Below are positions 32,724-36,138 of a DNA stretch of 36,138 nucleotides, piece after piece. Numbering within the stretch: the first letter of the stretch is position 1; the number at the start of each line of letters is the position of its first letter. This stretch comes from SLNP01 sp964446435 (lineage in GTDB: Bacteria > Bacteroidota > Bacteroidia > Bacteroidales > VadinHA17): the NCBI GenBank assembly GCA_964446435.1, contig CAYUOS010000013.1:1-36138 (forward strand), written 5' to 3'. The notes beneath the pieces were generated by a model, which was given only the letters and a program-made list of their open reading frames with translations, searched no databases and was not told the origin of the DNA. Position numbers and translations under genes: made by a program.

Positions 32724-33722
32724 TTACCGTCCCCCGTCCCTAAAATACCCGAATATCCTCTCCATCTCCTCATATCCCGCCCTGGCACCATGGTCGCGAA
32801 CGATATTGCCATTCCCCTCATCAAGCACAAAATCTACTTCCGAACTTATGCTTTCGCGTATCAGATTGCTCATTTTGCCCTGTACCGGTGCTACAATTGT
32901 TCCGGCAGAACTTTTATTCACTGTCACAGTAAGACGCTTCCTCTCCTTGCCGATCACAATCTCGGTAACATTGCCGCTGACCTGCCTTAGCGACAAAACA
33001 GAGGCACCGTTGTAGGTGGCAAAAACTTCAATCCTGCCCCCGGTAAGGAGGAATGAAATAAGTCCGATGAAATATCTTCCCCGCCATGGTATCTTGGCAA
33101 CAGATATCATCAGTGAAGTCTTATCTGTTGCGAAATTATTGCACTGCAGCCATAACCACGATTCAGGAAACGATATCCCCCAGTCCTTTTCAATGTATCC
33201 CCTGCCTCCTGAGAAATCATACAAGGTGCCATTTACCGAAACAGATCCTGAAATACCGTGATCAACCGAAACCACCCCGTGGTTGCATTCCATCGATGGT
33301 ACGTATGAATACCACCCCATAATTCCTGGCATCAGCAATGATTTGGGAAGTCTGGTAATCTTATGGTACTTAAGACTTCCCTCAATCTCACACTCTTCGT
33401 TTTTCAGCTTTAACCTTAGCTCTTCCGCTGTAAACACTGAGTCGCCAATCCAGGTAAGAAATTCCCTCCTGGAAGACTCAAAATCGCCGGTATCAAACCT
33501 GAAATATGCTGTCCTTCCTGCTATACCGTCGATAAACTGAACAAATGCATGAGGATCTTCAGAAAGTGAGATGCCAGGTATAAATGCCATGGCGTGCTTC
33601 AGGTCATTCGAAACATTCTTGAAATACCACCCTTCGAAATAGTTCCTGTAACGCAGTGATCCCTGAAATACTTCCGGATGAAATACTTTGTATAAGCTTC
33701 CCATAAAAGCAATTTTATGCAC
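32724..33722 (-). CDS. Tocopherol cyclase-like family protein
   Basis: The motifs YRNYFEGWYFKNV (about 26-38) and GGRGYIEKDWGISFPESWLWLQCNNF (given as overlapping pieces GGRGYIEKDWG and SWLWLQCNN, about 185-212) are those of the tocopherol-cyclase-like family, a two-lobed lipocalin-like beta fold. In plants and cyanobacteria the enzyme closes the chromanol ring; bacterial relatives outside those groups are uncharacterised and probably act on other hydrophobic substrates. No signal peptide is visible. Start at 33722 or 33704 (second Met). It lies upstream of photolyase on the same strand, with the heptamer array between. Family call moderately secure; tocopherol synthesis is not implied. Confidence 0.82.
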   Translation of the reverse strand: MHKIAFMGSLYKVFHPEVFQGSLRYRNYFEGWYFKNVSNDLKHAMAFIPGISLSEDPHAFVQFIDGIAGRTAYFRFDTGDFESSRREFLTWIGDSVFTAEELRLKLKNEECEIEGSLKYHKITRLPKSLLMPGIMGWYSYVPSMECNHGVVSVDHGISGSVSVNGTLYDFSGGRGYIEKDWGISFPESWLWLQCNNFATDKTSLMISVAKIPWRGRYFIGLISFLLTGGRIEVFATYNGASVLSLRQVSGNVTEIVIGKERKRLTVTVNKSSAGTIVAPVQGKMSNLIRESISSEVDFVLDEGNGNIVRDHGARAGYEEMERIFGYFRDGGR

Positions 33723-33899
33723 AATATACGCAAAACTTCGTCCGGGATCAATTGTTCAGAATGCTCCTGATTGTTGCCTTGGATTGCTTTATGATTCATT
33801 TTTAAAAGTTATCTTGCGGTAGCATATTCGCTACTCTAATAATCGTATAAGTAATTGTATTTGAGTGAATTAATATTGTCGGACTTCAATAGCTAAATT

Positions 33900-34478
33900 A
33901 TGGAATTCGCTAATAGTGATCTTTTCGACCTGGTTGTTCTGCCACTGGCAATCTTTCTTGCAAGAATTGCCGATGTCTCTCTGGGAACGCTCAGGATTAT
34001 TTTCGTATCAAAAGGGATGAAGCGCATTGCACCCCTTATTGGTTTCATTGAAGTCTTTATCTGGATTGTGGCAATAAGCCGTATTATGCAAAACCTCGAT
34101 AACTGGCTGTGCTATGTGGCATATGCCGGTGGTTTTGCTACAGGCACATATATAGGTCTGATTATTGAGGAGAAACTCGCAATCGGTCACGAAATGGTAA
34201 GGGTCATAACCAAACGCGACCATAACGAACTGGTCACAAAGCTCAAGGAAGAGGGTTACGGAGTTACAGCAGTCGATGCAAAGGGCGTCGATGGTGATGT
34301 GGGAGTTGTCTATATAATCGTGAAAAGGAGCATGATGCAGGAAGTGCTCGGATATATTAACAAATATAATCCCAGGGCTCTGTTTACGATAGAGAGCATC
34401 AAGTTCGTAAACAAGGAGATATTCCACCGCGACCTGCCACCAAGAGTGAAATTCACATTGTCAAACATACGAAAATAG
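33900..34478 (+). CDS. UPF0316 family membrane protein (DUF5698-DUF2179)
   Basis: The N-terminal half (about 1-85) has three hydrophobic segments (LFDLVVLPLAIFLARIADVSLG, IAPLIGFIEVFIWIVAISRIM and LCYVAYAGGFATGTYIGLI, quoted in part) matching DUF5698. The C-terminal half is a cytosolic DUF2179 alpha/beta domain (about 105-170, with VVYIIVKRSMMQEVLGYINKYNP in part). DUF2179 domains occur in YitT-like transporters and may bind a ligand such as a nucleotide, but no function is established for UPF0316. It is a single-gene unit, divergent from the tocopherol-cyclase-like gene; the sequence TGTATTTG about 37 nt upstream is a one-mismatch -7 element. Confidence 0.88.
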   Translation: MEFANSDLFDLVVLPLAIFLARIADVSLGTLRIIFVSKGMKRIAPLIGFIEVFIWIVAISRIMQNLDNWLCYVAYAGGFATGTYIGLIIEEKLAIGHEMVRVITKRDHNELVTKLKEEGYGVTAVDAKGVDGDVGVVYIIVKRSMMQEVLGYINKYNPRALFTIESIKFVNKEIFHRDLPPRVKFTLSNIRK

Positions 34479-34790
34479 AAAGCTAATGGTGATGCAGGAC
34501 TTCATAGGAGTTCTGGCTTTGCATTCTCTTGTTGCTATTAATTTAGAATCATTCTGAATTACATCAGACGTTCTGTTATTGTATTAACACATATAATAAA
34601 AATTTGTAATTTCGCATTTATAACACAACATATATAGATAAATGCATATAATCATTTAATCACCACCGAATCACAACAGAATCACCACCGAATGACAACT
34701 TAATGATCACTGAAGGCCTACTGTATCACCACATGAGTACCACCCCCCCAAAAAACCCGATCATAGTACCCTGAAAACCAAATAGAACAA
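34479..34790. other. Gene-free 312-nt stretch before the molybdoenzyme
   Basis: No ORF of interest. The first 180 nt are A/T-rich and contain AAAATTTG (34599-34606), a one-mismatch -7 element with a TTG 17 nt upstream, a weak promoter candidate. The second part holds an 11-bp-period degenerate array (34658-34745), followed by a C-run and A-run and 45 nt of leader up to the ATG at 34791. Confidence 0.7.
34658..34745. repeat. Degenerate 11-bp tandem array (consensus AATCACCACCG), eight copies
   Basis: Split every 11 bases, the stretch gives eight units. Units 1 and 3 are identical (AATCACCACCG), unit 2 is AATCACAACAG, units 4-5 are AATGACAACTT and AATGATCACTG, and units 6-8 are weaker (6-8 of 11 matches). 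Units 1-2 and 3-4 together also form a 22-bp imperfect repeat. The period is about one helical turn, so equivalent bases face the same side of the DNA. Confidence 0.75.
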
Positions 34791-36138
34791 ATGACAAACC
34801 GAAGAGATTTTATCAGGATCTCCCTGACAGGCGCAGGTGCAGTGGCAACGGGCTTTGCAGGGTGCACCTTCTTCCGACCAGACGAAAGTGCCTCTCTCCT
34901 GGCAGCTGCCGATCTTACCAGGACTCCTACCTATTGCGAGGTATGCTTCTGGAAGTGCGCAGGCTGGGTATATAAGAACGATCAGGGCCAGATCTGGAAG
35001 ATTATCGGCAACGATGAGGATCTGAACAGCAACGGACGATTCTGTCCCAGGGGCACTGGTGGGGTTGGTATGTACTACGATGAAGACCGCCTCAGGACAC
35101 CTCTGATGAGAGTGGGGGAGAAAGGTGCCCAGCAGTTTAAGCCGGTAAGCTGGGATGAGGCTTTTGACTACATCGGGGAGAAGATGAAGAAAATAGCCGA
35201 AGAACATGGACCTGAATGCATCGCCCTGTTCACCCACGGCTCGGGTGGCACCTACTTTGGCGACCTGCTCAGGGCTTTCGGTTCCACCAGCATCGCAGCC
35301 CCTTCCTACGCACAGTGCCGCGGACCACGCGAGGTGGCCTTCATCGCTACCTTCGGCGAAGGTGTTGAATCGCCCGAAATTACAGATATACGCGATACCA
35401 GGTGCCTCGTGCTGATAGGTTCGCATATCGGTGAAAACATGCACAACGGTCAGGTGCAGGAGATGTCAGATGCCATCGACAAGGGCGCAACCATTATCAC
35501 CGTCGACCCGCGCTTCTCAACCGCGGCAAGCAAGTCAAAGCACTGGCTGCCCATAAAACCTGCCACAGACATTGCACTGCTGCTGGCATGGATGAACGTG
35601 ATAATTGGCGAGGAGCGTTATGACAAAAAATATGTTGAGAAATACACTTACGGCTTCGAGGCCCTGCGTGACCATGTCAGGAATTTCACCCCTGAGTGGG
35701 CATACGGAATAACAACCATCAGGCCTGATGTAATACGCGAAACCGCCCGTGAGATGGCCAATGCAGCGCCGGCGGTAATAATTCACCCGGGAAGGCACGT
35801 TACATGGTACGGCGACGACACTCAGCGTATGAGGGCCATAGCCATCCTTAATGCCATACTGGGATCGTGGGGAAGAAGGGGCGGTTATTTCAGACCCTCA
35901 TTTGCAGAGTTGCCGAATTACCCGAGACCATCGTTCCCGCCACCCAAAAGAACATGGAGGGAGGCATTCCCCGGCAAATACCCGCTTGCAGACCTCGCCC
36001 TGGCATCAGGCATCTGCGACGCAACAATACCCACACCAGAAAGGGAGTGCAATTTCAAGGCATGGATTGTTAACGGCACAAACCTGATCGAAACACTTCC
36101 CAACCAGAAGAACACAATAGAGGCAATCCAGAACCTCG
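34791..36138 (+). CDS. Tat-exported molybdopterin oxidoreductase, PsrA/PhsA-like (truncated by window edge)
   Basis: Open from ATG 34791 to the window end (449 codons), so the C-terminal part is missing. The N-terminus is a twin-arginine signal (NRRDFIRIS, then a hydrophobic stretch) ending in FAGC at Cys25, which might be a lipobox. The [4Fe-4S] ligands Cys49, Cys52, Cys56 and Cys85 follow (CEVCFWKC and RFCPRG). Next comes the MopB catalytic domain, with Cys176 in SYAQCRGPREVA at the place where polysulfide/thiosulfate reductases have the Mo-ligating cysteine, and the pterin-contact segment LIGSHIGENMHNGQ. This supports the PsrA/PhsA/TtrA/ArrA-like group of periplasmic respiratory reductases; the electron acceptor cannot be fixed. 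FeS and NrfD-type membrane subunits would be expected downstream. Confidence 0.92.
   Translation, partial: MTNRRDFIRISLTGAGAVATGFAGCTFFRPDESASLLAAADLTRTPTYCEVCFWKCAGWVYKNDQGQIWKIIGNDEDLNSNGRFCPRGTGGVGMYYDEDRLRTPLMRVGEKGAQQFKPVSWDEAFDYIGEKMKKIAEEHGPECIALFTHGSGGTYFGDLLRAFGSTSIAAPSYAQCRGPREVAFIATFGEGVESPEITDIRDTRCLVLIGSHIGENMHNGQVQEMSDAIDKGATIITVDPRFSTAASKSKHWLPIKPATDIALLLAWMNVIIGEERYDKKYVEKYTYGFEALRDHVRNFTPEWAYGITTIRPDVIRETAREMANAAPAVIIHPGRHVTWYGDDTQRMRAIAILNAILGSWGRRGGYFRPSFAELPNYPRPSFPPPKRTWREAFPGKYPLADLALASGICDATIPTPERECNFKAWIVNGTNLIETLPNQKNTIEAIQNL

Noticed and set aside
32525..32830. Minus-strand ORF rich in GRR/GAG/GGG peptide repeats
   Set aside because: It runs through the heptamer array and overlaps two well-supported genes in another frame.
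34761..35444. Long minus-strand ORF of 227 codons opposite the molybdoenzyme
   Set aside because: It is a shadow of the plus-strand gene, which has a Tat signal, FeS cysteines and a continuous MopB domain.
1..36138. CRISPR array, prophage, transposon or defence system
   Set aside because: No spaced direct repeats with unique spacers, no integrase, transposase, terminase, Cas, toxin-antitoxin or restriction genes were recognised; the tandem arrays have no spacers.

Overview
The window reads as chromosomal DNA of a Bacteroidota bacterium, most likely an anaerobic or facultative Bacteroidales/Marinilabiliales-type lineage. Evidence: a SusC/SusD/DUF1735 outer-membrane uptake operon, a DUF4290 gene joined to murA, outer-membrane barrels, lipoproteins with Bacteroidota-style signal peptides, TAnnTTTG promoter elements in place of TATAAT boxes, and an HTH-less NtrC-type regulator of a kind typical of this phylum. 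HydF with an aspartase, and a Tat-exported molybdopterin oxidoreductase, point to hydrogen metabolism and anaerobic respiration. No rRNA, tRNA, CRISPR array, integrase or transposase was seen.

Layout. 1-4.7 kb (+): a LysM lytic transglycosylase directly joined to a one-polypeptide SGNH-MBOAT acyltransferase, probably a cell-wall O-acetylation/turnover unit. 4.7-7.3 kb (-): aspartase and HydF. 7.4-10.0 kb (-): an HTH-less sigma-54-type response regulator and an uncharacterised envelope protein. 10.0-10.3 kb: a compound heptanucleotide repeat. 10.3-14.6 kb (-): grpE, dnaJ and a NatAB-like ABC exporter. 14.8-15.9 kb (+): a lone beta-propeller lipoprotein. 16-18.9 kb (-): DUF4290, murA (Cys-to-Asp active site) and a D-cysteine desulfhydrase-like PLP enzyme. 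19.0-20.6 kb (+): a short secreted M1 aminopeptidase. 20.7-28.2 kb (-): a SusC/SusD/DUF1735 operon with a strong terminator, bracketed by two paralogous secreted proteins of unknown function. 28.2-33.7 kb (-): a porin, a CapA-like phosphoesterase, a degenerate FkbM-like methyltransferase, a photolyase and a tocopherol-cyclase-like protein. The last two are separated by a second, unrelated heptamer array that is G-quadruplex-prone in the transcript. 33.9-34.5 kb (+): a UPF0316 membrane protein. 34.8 kb to the end (+): a PsrA/PhsA-like molybdoenzyme cut by the window edge, preceded by an 11-bp-period degenerate repeat array.

Most genes are housekeeping or envelope genes of recognisable families. 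No single obviously new multi-gene system stands out. The strongest leads are the SGNH-MBOAT fusion coupled to a transglycosylase, the paralogue pair bracketing the Sus operon, two different 7-bp repeat arrays in one window, and the helically phased 11-bp array before the molybdoenzyme.
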